A stretch of 46,639 bases of DNA from a virus: positions 1 to 46,639 of the IMG/VR virus record IMGVR_UViG_3300021438_000616. The stretch is one strand, 5' to 3'. The notes below the pieces were generated by a model that was given only the letters and a program-made list of their open reading frames with translations, made no database searches and had not been told where the DNA came from. Below are positions 15,661-23,569 of the stretch, piece after piece (the first letter of the stretch is position 1; each line of letters begins with the position of its first letter). The position numbers and the translations under genes were made by a program.

Positions 15661-15810
15661 ATGAGGTGCACGACCATCCTCCTAATTTGCACAGTCGTGT
15701 TCAGCGCATGCGCGCTGAACCGTAGACCGCGAGCTCCGCTTAATGTGGCGCTCGTCCTGCTCGCCGCAGCAGCCGCCAGCGCGGCTGCTGCGGAATGGGT
15801 GTTCTCATGA
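15661..15810 (+). CDS. small lipoprotein-like or two-helix membrane protein
   Basis: A 49-residue frame starting at ATG 15661. It has a short basic start, a hydrophobic run and a lipobox-like FSAC (MRCTTILLICTVVFSAC), then a second hydrophobic stretch rich in alanine (NVALVLLAAAAASAAAAEW). It may be a small lipoprotein with a C-terminal membrane helix or a two-helix membrane protein. An overlapping frame at 15651-15725 encodes MHYNEVHD and resembles the start of the gene at 11434. The stop overlaps another short start (ATGA). Confidence 0.42.
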   Translation: MRCTTILLICTVVFSACALNRRPRAPLNVALVLLAAAAASAAAAEWVFS

Positions 15811-15859
15811 GAAAGCTACGTGCACATACAGCAGAAACCACGACTTTAAGGCGCTGCCA

Positions 15860-16126
15860 ATGGGTACGAACATTGTAGTGGTTGTAGGCGCGTGGACCCC
15901 GACACGCTACGCTCCGGACGGACTAGACGCCCCTGTGAGAGTCACCTACCAAGGCCGTAGTGTGGAGGGTGCTGTAACCTTCTGCCCTTCGGAGTTTGGC
16001 GGGTGGGAACCTTGCCTAGGTGACCCCACCGCTTGGATGAGCGCGGAGCTGCTCGACTTCCCTCGCGAGGTTAGGGCCGCCATTGAGGAAGTCTGTCACG
16101 CGGCGTTGCGCGCAGCGGGCTTCTAG
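15860..16126 (+). CDS. small unknown protein
   Basis: An 88-residue protein with a strand-rich N-terminus (GTNIVVVVGAWTPTRY, VRVTYQGRSVEGAVTF) and a helical acidic end (FPREVRAAIEEVCHAAL). The ATG at 15860 is chosen because upstream codons run through low-quality sequence; a weak AAGG lies nine bases upstream. The end of this gene holds the -35 box of the large terminase promoter. No family recognised. Confidence 0.52.
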   Translation: MGTNIVVVVGAWTPTRYAPDGLDAPVRVTYQGRSVEGAVTFCPSEFGGWEPCLGDPTAWMSAELLDFPREVRAAIEEVCHAALRAAGF

Positions 16127-16134
16127 TGTACATC
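16106..16134 (+). promoter_or_regulatory. late promoter TTGCGC-17-TACATC before terminase
   Basis: TTGCGC, 17 bases, TACATC, then seven bases to the ATG at 16142. The -10 differs from TANNNT only at the last base. No Shine-Dalgarno with proper spacing is present. Confidence 0.5.
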
Positions 16135-16141
16135 TACGGGG

Positions 16142-17656
16142 ATGTCGCGCATCCCCGTAGCACGCATTGAGCATGAGTTGGCTCGTCGAGCGATTGAGTG
16201 CGACAGAGCCACTGTTCGCGAGGGGGGGTTGCGGGCGTTCGTGGAACTAGCTTGGACGCAGGTAGAGCCACTTGAATTCGTGCCGGGGTGGCACATCGAC
16301 GAGATGTGCACACACCTAGAGGCGGTCTCCAGGGGGGAGTGTAGGCGCTTACTCATCAATATCCCGCCAGGGATGAGTAAGAGCCTTATTGTGTCGGTAT
16401 TGTGGCCGGCATGGGATTGGACCTTCCACCCGTCGCGCAAATTCATCGCAGCATCATATAACGAGACGTTGTCGCACAAGAGCGCAAAACTCATGCGCGA
16501 CTTAGTGTTGAGTGATTGGTACTGCGCTAGGTGGCCCGATGTGCGATTGAGGTGCGAGAATTCTCAAGCTGTAGGTGCGTTCAAGAACGCGTCGGGAGGC
16601 TTCAGGTTTTCACCTGGCGCAGGGTCGGGAATAACGGGGTGGCATGCAGACATCCACATCGTGGACGACCCACTTTCCGCTGATCAATGTCGCGGGAGCG
16701 CGGCGTCTGTGGCGGCAAATTTAGATAAAGTGTGGTCTTGGTACCGCGAAACGTTATCGTCGCGCGCAGTGAATAGAGACCGACTTGCCCGTGTCGTCGT
16801 CATGCAACGATTGCACGAACAGGACTTGGCGGGCCGCCTGCTGGCGGCGGGCGACTACACTCACTTGTGTCTACCTCTTGAGTACTCCACGGCGTCACAG
16901 CACCGCCACATCATACTGCCCTCGAAAACACGGTGGGGCGGGGACCGACGGAACGTGGAGGGGGAGCTATTATGCCCTGGCAGGCTCTCTGCCGAGGGGT
17001 TGCCGTCCCTTAAGACGGAAATAGGTACATATGCCTACACCGGGCAGTACGCGCAGCAGCCCCCTACGGCGGGCGGCGCTATCATCCACCGGGGGTGGAT
17101 GACGAAGTTTTACGAAGTCCTCCCGGTCGGCGGGCAATATATTCAATCGTGGGACATGGCCTTTAAGAGTACGGACACCTCGTCTTACGTTGTAGGTCAA
17201 TGCTGGTACTATAAAGGGGGCGCTTTCTACCTCGTCGACCAGGTGCGGGAGCAGATGGGTTTCAGCGCTACGTTGTCAGCCATTCAAGCGTTCAGCGCTA
17301 AGCACCCCCGCGCCCGCGCGAAACTCGTCGAGGCGAAGGCCAACGGCTCGGCAGTCGTCGACGTACTGAACAAGAAGCTACCTGGTCTAATACTGATTGA
17401 GCCGGAGGGGGGGAAAGAGGCCCGCCTCCACGCTTGCTCTCCCTTGTTCGAGGCGGGCAATGTGTGGCTACCAGACCCGCAAGCCTCACCATGGGTGAAC
17501 GACTACATCGAAGAACTATGTACGTTTCCCGGGGCTGCTCATGACGACCAGGCCGACAGTACGAGTCAGGCCCTCAACTACTTGACAGCTAAGCGGAGTA
17601 GACTGGGCGAGGCTATGAAGAACGCGGGAAAACTCGCGCAGCAGCTGGGAGTGTAG
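16142..17656 (+). CDS. terL: terminase large subunit
   Basis: A 504-residue packaging ATPase/nuclease. The N-terminal ATPase domain has a Walker A variant in INIPPGMSKSL at about residues 74-84 and Walker B in DIHIVDDPLS near residue 175. The C-terminal RNase H-type nuclease has SWDMAFK, an EAKANGSAVVD segment, and HDDQADSTSQAL near the end. This is the usual terL layout and length. It pumps DNA into the prohead through the portal, encoded directly downstream. A promoter-like element precedes the ATG, so this is probably the first gene of the structural operon. Confidence 0.96.
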   Translation: MSRIPVARIEHELARRAIECDRATVREGGLRAFVELAWTQVEPLEFVPGWHIDEMCTHLEAVSRGECRRLLINIPPGMSKSLIVSVLWPAWDWTFHPSRKFIAASYNETLSHKSAKLMRDLVLSDWYCARWPDVRLRCENSQAVGAFKNASGGFRFSPGAGSGITGWHADIHIVDDPLSADQCRGSAASVAANLDKVWSWYRETLSSRAVNRDRLARVVVMQRLHEQDLAGRLLAAGDYTHLCLPLEYSTASQHRHIILPSKTRWGGDRRNVEGELLCPGRLSAEGLPSLKTEIGTYAYTGQYAQQPPTAGGAIIHRGWMTKFYEVLPVGGQYIQSWDMAFKSTDTSSYVVGQCWYYKGGAFYLVDQVREQMGFSATLSAIQAFSAKHPRARAKLVEAKANGSAVVDVLNKKLPGLILIEPEGGKEARLHACSPLFEAGNVWLPDPQASPWVNDYIEELCTFPGAAHDDQADSTSQALNYLTAKRSRLGEAMKNAGKLAQQLGV

Positions 17657-17662
17657 TAGACT
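17634..17662 (+). promoter_or_regulatory. leaderless promoter TCGCGC-17-TAGACT before portal
   Basis: TCGCGC (one mismatch from the TTGCGC seen elsewhere), 17 bases, TAGACT, then seven bases to the ATG at 17670. No Shine-Dalgarno is seen. Confidence 0.5.
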
Positions 17663-17669
17663 GGCCCCG

Positions 17670-19124
17670 ATGGGCGCGCTCTATGACGCTGTTGCGGAGA
17701 CTTTGAGGCAGGATGGGTGGGAAAACCCTACCACGGGGATAGGTACCTCCCGGGATAAAACTGAGGATACCTCGTTTTCGTGGGATTTACGCCTCAACGA
17801 CACGGTCCTAGAGGCGCTATACCACAACAGCTCGATGGCCCGCCGGGCTGTGGAGCAACTGCCCGAATATGCGATGAGGCAGGGGTATATTTTACAAGTG
17901 CCCGGCCCGACAGGGGATAAGGTCGTCTCTGGCACGCAAGATGCGCTAGCAGAGCTCGATGCCGAGGCATCTTTCGTAGATGCGATGTGTTGGGGTCGGC
18001 TCTACGGTGGGGGCCTACTTTACATAGGGGCGGACGACGGACGTTATCCGAACGAGCCGTTGAACGAAACTAACATACGTACAATCTCGTATGTCCGAGC
18101 CCTTGACCGGAGGGATGTGATACCGCAATCCTGGTATCAAGACCCTATGCACCCAAATTTCGGGCTGCCGGAGACTTATCGCCTGGTCATTATGCCAAGC
18201 GCGGCGGGGGTGCCTGTCCTCACGAACGTGGTAGTGCACGAATCTCGCACCATCGCATTCCGCGGGGCGCGGACGTCGTTACGGGTGCGCCGGCAAATGT
18301 TCGGGTGGGACCATTCAATTATCCAGGCAGTATGGGCCGAGCTGAAATCGTTCGCTGCTGTCTGGGGGAGCATTGACAACCTCGTCGCAGACGCCAGCCA
18401 GGCGGTATTCAAAATCGACGGACTGATTCAGGCTCTCGCGGAGGGCGACACCCAGCGAATTCTTGACCGAATGGCGCTCATCGATCGCACGCGTAGCGCG
18501 CAGCGTGCGGTAGTCCTCGACGCAGGGACGGAGGACTTTACTCGCGTCCCGACACCTTTTGCGGGCTTGCCCGAACTTATCGATCGCACTAAGGAGCGCC
18601 TTGCGAGCGCATTGGGGTACCCTGTGACTGTGCTATTTGGCACGAGTCCAGGGGGTATGAATGCGACGGGCGAGAGCGACTTGAGGAATTGGTATGCCGC
18701 AATCAAGAACTACCGTCGACTTGCGGTCGCACCTCGGCTTCGTCGACTTTTCCAGTTGATTTGGCTCGCAAAGGATGGCCCTACACGAGGTCGAATTCCA
18801 AAGGATTGGAGCCTTGATTTCCCGTCGCTTTGGGACATGAGCCCGGCGGAAGAAGCCGCCGTACACGCTCAGCAGGCGGGCGCGGACGTCGCGTATATCA
18901 ACGCTGGCGTCGCGACGGCCGAGGAAATTGCCACGTCTCGTTTTGCCGGCGCCGAGGGTTATGCACTCCGAACGAACCTAAATCTCGAGGCCCGCGAGGC
19001 GCTCATCGAGACAGATGCAATCGAGGAAAAGCTCACGGCAGCCCACGAGACAGCCACCGCGATGCGAGACATGCTCGCGGGCGAAGCGCCGGAGCCTGAA
19101 GAGAAAGCGCCCATCGCGCAATGA
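17670..19124 (+). CDS. portal protein (DUF1073 family)
   Basis: A 484-residue portal of the DUF1073 type used by Mu/BcepB1A-like myophages (a family whose database name also mentions Acb1). Features include an N-terminal helical region ending in NDTVLEALYHNSSMARR, a CWGRLYGGGLLYI stretch, an acidic loop, and the conserved ERLASALGYPVTVLFGTSPGGMNATGESDLRNWY block at about residues 305-350, which is typical of phage portals. A helical C-terminal tail follows. The dodecameric portal connects terminase, capsid and neck. It overlaps the MuF gene by four bases. Confidence 0.9.
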   Translation: MGALYDAVAETLRQDGWENPTTGIGTSRDKTEDTSFSWDLRLNDTVLEALYHNSSMARRAVEQLPEYAMRQGYILQVPGPTGDKVVSGTQDALAELDAEASFVDAMCWGRLYGGGLLYIGADDGRYPNEPLNETNIRTISYVRALDRRDVIPQSWYQDPMHPNFGLPETYRLVIMPSAAGVPVLTNVVVHESRTIAFRGARTSLRVRRQMFGWDHSIIQAVWAELKSFAAVWGSIDNLVADASQAVFKIDGLIQALAEGDTQRILDRMALIDRTRSAQRAVVLDAGTEDFTRVPTPFAGLPELIDRTKERLASALGYPVTVLFGTSPGGMNATGESDLRNWYAAIKNYRRLAVAPRLRRLFQLIWLAKDGPTRGRIPKDWSLDFPSLWDMSPAEEAAVHAQQAGADVAYINAGVATAEEIATSRFAGAEGYALRTNLNLEAREALIETDAIEEKLTAAHETATAMRDMLAGEAPEPEEKAPIAQ

Positions 19125-20746
19125 GTCGCGCTGCATTCGTCGCGCGTTCGCAAGCCCGCCGTGCATCGCAGAAGCAAGCGCGCGCGGCACGTAAAGCGCA
19201 CGGTGTGCAAGAGCCGCGCGCGCAGATGGCAGATTACACGGCCAAATTGCTGCGCGTCGTGCGCGCTATGCACGCGACTGTAGCCCGAGCGTTCTCCGTT
19301 CGTTTAGATGCCGAAGCCGCCGCGCTCGACCCCGTCAAGATGATCAAACAACAGCAAATCGTTCACGGTTTGCGTGTTGTACTCGGCGAAAAGGCGGCGA
19401 AGACAACCAAGGCCGTAGATGCTGTCGGGGTTGCGGTGGCCGAGCAAGCGAAGGGTCAGGCGCAGCGCCTTCTAGGGATTTCGCTCGAGAAAAAGGCCCC
19501 GGCAGTGCAAGAGGCGCTTCGCGGGTTCGCGACGACTAATGCGATGCTCATTAGATCGCTCCCGGATAGGTTGCTCACAGACGTGAGCGCAGCGATCCAG
19601 GCCGGACGTGGCCAGACTGCGGACGACCTCGCGGCGATGTTGCGAGAACGGTTCGAGGTCGGAGAGAGCCGCGCTAAGCTTATTGCGCGTGACCAGGTGC
19701 TGAAGCTGAATGGGCAACTCACGATGTTGCAACAAGCGCAAGCCGGGGTGACTGAGTACATTTGGACGACGTCGCGCGACGAACGCGTGCGTGACGGGCA
19801 CGAAGCGCTCGACGGTAAGAAATTCTCGTGGGAAGACGCCCCCGTCGTAGATGAGAAAACGGGACGGCGAGCGCACCCGGGCACTGATTTCCAGTGCAGA
19901 TGCACCGCCTTTCCGGTAATGCCAGAGGATGACGAGGACGTCTCCACGCCTCCACCTCCGCCACCGCCGCCATCGCCGCCACCGCCGCCACCGCCCCCTC
20001 CCGCATCTTCGTTGTCCTCCGAACAACGTATCGCGACGAACTCGCTCGCCTCGTCTCTAAATCGAGGCCTAGAGGGGGGTACTGGCCTCGTCTCTGGTGC
20101 AGCGAAGCACATGCGTGCGGCGTTGCACGGCTCCGGGATTAAGGTAGGTGGGACAGTGACGCTGAATGCAGACACCCCCCTAGGAGGTGGCCTGTACTAT
20201 TCCGAAACGAACACGATCCAGATTCACCCCGACGACGTACCAGCCACCGCGGCGGCGTTCTCCCGCCTTGCTGCCGGCGAGGCCATCTCCGACTTCGAAT
20301 CGTCGAACAAGCTGGCGACGCTCATACATGAGCAAATTCACGGCGGCGCTCCTGCGAAGTGGGCATACGAAGACGCGGGGGCTCACTTTGAAGAGGCTCG
20401 TGCCGAGCTCTTGTGCCGGCGGGCTATCAGGCACCTGAACGCCAACGCGCAGAACATATTCGATTTGCCTACATATGTACCCGAGACAGGCGAGTACAAT
20501 CACCACCACCCTACGTACGCGTCGCAGATCGACGCGCTTATTACGGCGTACGGGCAGGTGACGGGTGATGCGGCGGGGGCCCCGCAACAAGTGGAAGAGG
20601 CGTTGCTGCGCTACACGGACGCCTTCACGGAGGCGGAAACAGTCCCGGAGCTGCTAAGTCAGTTCTACGCTGCAACGGGCTTGGACAAGAAAAAACTGCA
20701 CGGTAACTACATGGCTGAGCTACGCAAACGTGGATTGATCGAGTAG
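19121..20746 (+). CDS. MuF head protein fused to a putative zinc metallopeptidase
   Basis: A 541-residue composite protein. Residues about 185-265 carry the MuF (PF04233) pattern: LIARDQVLKLNG, YIWTTSRDERVRDGHEALDG, HPGTDFQCRC. MuF proteins sit at the portal and can be ejected with DNA. A proline linker (residues about 277-294, nearly all Pro) then leads to a C-terminal domain. There LIHEQIHGG (residues 401-409) matches the HExxH zinc-peptidase motif, and acidic residues in HFEEARAELL about 20 positions later could supply the third ligand. This resembles MuF polymorphic effectors, in which MuF is joined to a variable enzyme domain. Whether the peptidase acts in head maturation or inside the host is unknown. 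Confidence 0.85.
   Translation: MSRAAFVARSQARRASQKQARAARKAHGVQEPRAQMADYTAKLLRVVRAMHATVARAFSVRLDAEAAALDPVKMIKQQQIVHGLRVVLGEKAAKTTKAVDAVGVAVAEQAKGQAQRLLGISLEKKAPAVQEALRGFATTNAMLIRSLPDRLLTDVSAAIQAGRGQTADDLAAMLRERFEVGESRAKLIARDQVLKLNGQLTMLQQAQAGVTEYIWTTSRDERVRDGHEALDGKKFSWEDAPVVDEKTGRRAHPGTDFQCRCTAFPVMPEDDEDVSTPPPPPPPPSPPPPPPPPPASSLSSEQRIATNSLASSLNRGLEGGTGLVSGAAKHMRAALHGSGIKVGGTVTLNADTPLGGGLYYSETNTIQIHPDDVPATAAAFSRLAAGEAISDFESSNKLATLIHEQIHGGAPAKWAYEDAGAHFEEARAELLCRRAIRHLNANAQNIFDLPTYVPETGEYNHHHPTYASQIDALITAYGQVTGDAAGAPQQVEEALLRYTDAFTEAETVPELLSQFYAATGLDKKKLHGNYMAELRKRGLIE
19948..20003 (+). repeat. proline-codon tract linking two domains
   Basis: A run of CCN codons, mainly CCG and CCA, encodes the poly-proline linker of the MuF fusion protein. 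The low-complexity DNA also leaves long open frames on the opposite strand, which are not genes. Confidence 0.9.
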
Positions 20747-20749
20747 AAT
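20744..20749 (+). promoter_or_regulatory. -10 element TAGAAT
   Basis: TAGAAT spans the stop of the MuF gene and ends six bases before the ATG at 20756. The -35 is poor (TACGCA at 17 bases). Confidence 0.42.
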
Positions 20750-20755
20750 AGTGCC

Positions 20756-20935
20756 ATGATCGATGTCGAACTGAACCAAGCACTGAACCGTGCACTTGCG
20801 GACATCAAGTGCGGCAAGTACTCCTCCGCGGCCGAGTTCCGCGCGAAGTATCCACATGCAAGGGAGCTGGAAATGGTACTGACTGCGCTCGGCCCCGTGC
20901 GCGGGGCGGCGCTCATGCGAGGGGAGTTGCGTTAG
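20756..20935 (+). CDS. small unknown protein (59 residues)
   Basis: A 59-residue helical protein starting MIDVELNQALNRALADIKCG, followed by YSSAAEFRAKYPHARELEMVL and a basic end. The segment SAAEFRAKYPHARELE looks like a small helical bundle. It has no membrane segment and no family I know. It has the -10 element TAGAAT six bases before the ATG and no Shine-Dalgarno. Its end carries the -35 box of the next gene. It opens the moron-like insert between the MuF and DUF2213 genes. Confidence 0.55.
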   Translation: MIDVELNQALNRALADIKCGKYSSAAEFRAKYPHARELEMVLTALGPVRGAALMRGELR

Positions 20936-20954
20936 CCCGGCACTCCTGTACAAT
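20927..20954 (+). promoter_or_regulatory. leaderless promoter TTGCGT-16-TACAAT
   Basis: TTGCGT, 16 bases, TACAAT, then eight bases to the ATG at 20963. One of the best matches to the phage consensus. Confidence 0.68.
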
Positions 20955-20962
20955 GCGGGTGC

Positions 20963-21607
20963 ATGAGAGATGCACCCCCCGACTGCTGCTACCCAAGCGA
21001 TAATGACTTAGGAATACCTACGCTCCCTCGTGAGTATGCCGGGGATGCGGTTGATTTACCCGTGCTCGGGTGGGGGACGTCGCTACCTCGAAGCAAGAAG
21101 TGCTCGGGTACCGTCCACTTTTACGTGGACGACTACAGATTCAACCGGGTGTGGGCAGATCCTACGGGAGTGCTCCACACAGAGGCGCCGAGCATCATCG
21201 AGGTGAATTACAGCACTTTCGAGCAAATGCCCCCGGCCGTGGCCTACGAGCGAATTTACAAGAAGCGATGGCTTTCGCGCTTCTGGGGGTCTCACGGGCG
21301 CCGTATCTTCGTAGACCTCTACGTAGCGGAAAGGTATTCGGAGGTAAACCTACTCGGAGTGCCGCGAGGGTGGCCAGCATATGCCACACGCGCGCACTCG
21401 GAGAGGTTCCACGAGTTGGAGTCGGACTATCGCCGCGCAGTAGATCATCATGGCGGCGAGGCCGGTCTCGTTTTTCTTGCGTATGGTGGTGGACGAGAGG
21501 CGGAGCTACGGTGCAGGGCGCTTAACTCGGCCACCATTGTGTGGATCAACGATTTCCGAACCTCAATGTCCGAGGAGCGGGCGAAAAAGCAGAAAGAAGG
21601 TGTGTAA
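20963..21607 (+). CDS. DUF4417 family protein
   Basis: A 214-residue protein fitting the DUF4417 pattern: GTVHFYVDDYRFNRVWADP near residue 50, then YSTFEQMPPAVAYERIYKKRW, and RRIFVDLYVAER. The function of this family is unknown; members occur in phages and mobile elements. The gene has its own strong promoter, lies in a block foreign to the head operon and ends ERAKKQKEGV. That end is similar in DNA and protein to the end of the next gene, showing that the junction was duplicated. Confidence 0.72.
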   Translation: MRDAPPDCCYPSDNDLGIPTLPREYAGDAVDLPVLGWGTSLPRSKKCSGTVHFYVDDYRFNRVWADPTGVLHTEAPSIIEVNYSTFEQMPPAVAYERIYKKRWLSRFWGSHGRRIFVDLYVAERYSEVNLLGVPRGWPAYATRAHSERFHELESDYRRAVDHHGGEAGLVFLAYGGGREAELRCRALNSATIVWINDFRTSMSEERAKKQKEGV

Positions 21608-21671
21608 TAATGGGAAGAGGTCAGGGTGGCGGGAAGGGTGGCGGAACTGCCGGGCGGACGGCCCGCGCCGC
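21591..21671 (+). repeat. 81-bp junction repeat, copy 1
   Basis: Matches 22043-22123 at 75 of 81 positions. It covers the last codons of one gene, the TAATAATG junction with ribosome site, and the first 20 codons of the next. Confidence 0.93.
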
Positions 21672-22059
21672 GACAGAGAAAACGAAGACGGAGCCGAAGG
21701 CCGCGGCCAAAGCGCCTGCGGGGGCATTTGATCAGGCTAAAATAGCGAGCAAATTCGCGAATGATTTGCGGGCGCACGGAGTGAGTGCGGCTCTCGCAAA
21801 TGCGGCGGCCGCCGTCGGCTCTAACCCATCTTATGCTAAAGCGGTTAGTAATGAGTTGGGTAGATTGTCGGACAAGCACGAGGGCTCCGCGCTCAGCGAT
21901 GCGCTCCAGGCCGGTTCGAGCTGGTTCCACATGCACGCTAACATCACTGGTAACATTTCTAACGGCGCTAGGGTGGACCCACACGATCTGGCTAATAGGA
22001 CAAACAGCGAGAGAGGGCTACATAGGTACGCGGAGCGTATGAAGAAAGAAGGTGTGTAA
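21610..22059 (+). CDS. unknown protein with Gly/Arg-rich N-terminal tag (MGRGQG type A)
   Basis: A 149-residue protein. Residues 1-21 (MGRGQGGGKGGGTAGRTARA) are glycine- and arginine-rich, probably disordered, and are almost identical in the next gene. A Lys/Ala-rich linker follows, then an alpha-helical domain (residues about 45-149) with HMHANITGN and a final ERMKKEGV. I recognise no family. AGAAGG nine bases before the ATG serves as ribosome site. A shared tag on two unrelated domains suggests a targeting role, such as capsid loading or nucleic acid binding; this is inference. Confidence 0.62.
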   Translation: MGRGQGGGKGGGTAGRTARAATEKTKTEPKAAAKAPAGAFDQAKIASKFANDLRAHGVSAALANAAAAVGSNPSYAKAVSNELGRLSDKHEGSALSDALQAGSSWFHMHANITGNISNGARVDPHDLANRTNSERGLHRYAERMKKEGV

Positions 22060-22123
22060 TAATGGGAAGAGGGCAGGGAGCTGGGAAGGGTGGCGGGACT
22101 GCCGGGCGGACGGCTCGCGCCGC
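22043..22123 (+). repeat. 81-bp junction repeat, copy 2
   Basis: Second copy of the gene-junction repeat described at 21591-21671. Spacing between copies is 452 bases, one gene unit. Confidence 0.93.
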
Positions 22124-22490
22124 CTCCGAAGATAAAACACGGAAAACACAGATGACCGCCAAAATCACGAAGATGTCGGAGAAGGCGTCGACGAGGGGGG
22201 TGTCAGGGAAACCAACACCCGAGGGCATCATCGCCGCATTCCGAAAACTGGATAAAGCTGGTGAAAATCAAGTTCTCATTTCAGACCTACGAAAACACTT
22301 CAAAGGTACGCGAGAAGAGTTCGACCGGGCGATCCACGGCATGCGAGGAAAGTCTATCTCGCTACAGCCCGATGAAGGTCGATTCGGTAGAATTAGCGAT
22401 GCCGAACGCGCGGGGGGTATCACAGACCCGAACGCGGGTCGCGACAGGGAGGGTACTACATACGTCTACGTTGCCTTACGCGAGCCGTAG
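22062..22490 (+). CDS. tagged winged-helix-like protein (MGRGQG type B)
   Basis: A 142-residue protein with the same Gly/Arg-rich start (MGRGQGAGKGGGTAGRTARA) as its neighbour, a basic linker, and a C-terminal domain from about residue 60. That domain resembles a small winged helix: IIAAFRKLDKAGENQVLISDLR, a recognition-type helix with TREEFDRAIHGM, a wing with SISLQPDEGRFG, and DRDREGTTYVYVALRE-like ending strands. This pattern is seen in several uncharacterised phage and bacterial proteins. It may bind DNA. The gene starts two bases after the previous stop. Confidence 0.6.
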   Translation: MGRGQGAGKGGGTAGRTARAASEDKTRKTQMTAKITKMSEKASTRGVSGKPTPEGIIAAFRKLDKAGENQVLISDLRKHFKGTREEFDRAIHGMRGKSISLQPDEGRFGRISDAERAGGITDPNAGRDREGTTYVYVALREP

Positions 22491-22493
22491 ACG

Positions 22494-22522
22494 TTGACCC
22501 GTCGGCCTCCCTATGGCATGCT
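22494..22522 (+). promoter_or_regulatory. leaderless promoter TTGACC-17-CATGCT
   Basis: TTGACC, 17 bases, CATGCT, then six bases to the GTG at 22529. The -10 differs from TANNNT at the first base. It restarts transcription of the capsid genes after the insert. Confidence 0.5.
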
Positions 22523-22528
22523 ATAGGC

Positions 22529-23569
22529 GTGCCAATCAGGGTGGACGCAGGTGAACTAGGTAAGGTGACTAAGACCCCTCAAGGGGGTATTCGAGCACCT
22601 GCCTACTTAACGCGGGTTGGGGTATTCGATTATCGCAACCCGGACGGCTCTTTGCGACGCGAGTACAGACCGGCAAGTGAGGTGTTTCACGCCGACGCCC
22701 TGGCGTCGCTGGCGGACGCCCCTGTGACGGACGGCCATCCGGGAATGGTGACCACCCGGACTTATAAGGCCGTGGCCGCTGGACACGTGAGCGGAGGGGC
22801 AGTCCAGGACGATGATAAGGTCGCGGCCACCCTCATCGTGCAAGATGAAGGGTTGATCGCCGACATTCACGCGGGAAAAAAGCGTGAGGTGTCGTGCGGC
22901 TACACTTGCGACTACGACCCCACGCCAGGCGTGTGGGAGGGGCAGGCCTATGATGGTACACAACGCACCATCCGCTACAACCATGTGGCAATTGTGCCAC
23001 GCGGTCGGGCGGGGAAAGATGTAGCTCTGCGGCTTGATGCCGCAGGCGATGTGGAGGTAGCCGTGACAGAAAAGGTGACATTCGACGCCGTCGAGTACGA
23101 TAAGGGTGGGGATGCTCACCTTGGCGCACTCATGACTAAGATCGCGAAAGAGCGCGATCGGGCGGACCAGACCGAGGGCGCTATCGCGACGCTCAAGGCC
23201 GCGAACGAAAAACTAGTCGCGGAGACTTCCCCCGAGCGCATTGATGCTCTGGTGAGCTCGCGACTTGCTTTGCGGGACGCCATCGCGAAGGTTGCCCCGA
23301 AGGCGAATATTGCGGGGCTGTCGCCCCGCGACGCGAAGTGCGCCGCCCTTAAAGAGTGTGGGTGCGCTGACGATCTTTCGAAGCGTTCCGACGCGTACAT
23401 CGACGGTCGGTTCGATGCGCTTGTTGAGGCGCATCGAGAGGATGCGTGCGGTGGCGTTGGCGTCGTGACCTCGACGCCCACCGCTGGGTGGGTGCCTCCG
23501 CCTCCGGTGGACGCCGTCCCCGCATGGCAACGCCCTCTGGCGCGTTCCAGTAAGAAAGGACTCAAGTAA
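22529..23569 (+). CDS. DUF2213 protein (prohead protease/scaffold)
   Basis: A 346-residue protein of the DUF2213 family, which stands in the prohead protease position of Mu-like myophages. The N-terminal domain has RVGVFDYRNPDGSLRREYRP, LADAPVTDGHPG, AGHVSGGAVQDDD, KREVSCGYTCDYDP and RYNHVAIVPRGRAG; the NHVAIVPRGRAG block is the family hallmark. A charged helical segment at about residues 215-300 is scaffold-like. It probably directs assembly or processing of the capsid protein encoded two genes downstream. Start is GTG with a leaderless-type promoter. The stop overlaps the cement protein start. Confidence 0.85.
   Translation: MPIRVDAGELGKVTKTPQGGIRAPAYLTRVGVFDYRNPDGSLRREYRPASEVFHADALASLADAPVTDGHPGMVTTRTYKAVAAGHVSGGAVQDDDKVAATLIVQDEGLIADIHAGKKREVSCGYTCDYDPTPGVWEGQAYDGTQRTIRYNHVAIVPRGRAGKDVALRLDAAGDVEVAVTEKVTFDAVEYDKGGDAHLGALMTKIAKERDRADQTEGAIATLKAANEKLVAETSPERIDALVSSRLALRDAIAKVAPKANIAGLSPRDAKCAALKECGCADDLSKRSDAYIDGRFDALVEAHREDACGGVGVVTSTPTAGWVPPPPVDAVPAWQRPLARSSKKGLK

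Noticed and set aside
17670-19124. Portal as an anti-CBASS (Acb1) enzyme
   Set aside because: The DUF1073 family name mentions Acb1, but length, position after terL and the portal hallmark block all indicate a structural portal.
19456-20175. Long open frame on the minus strand (239 residues) opposite the MuF gene
   Set aside because: It mirrors proline-codon and GC-rich coding DNA; low complexity (glycine runs), no start signal, and it lies wholly inside a well supported gene.
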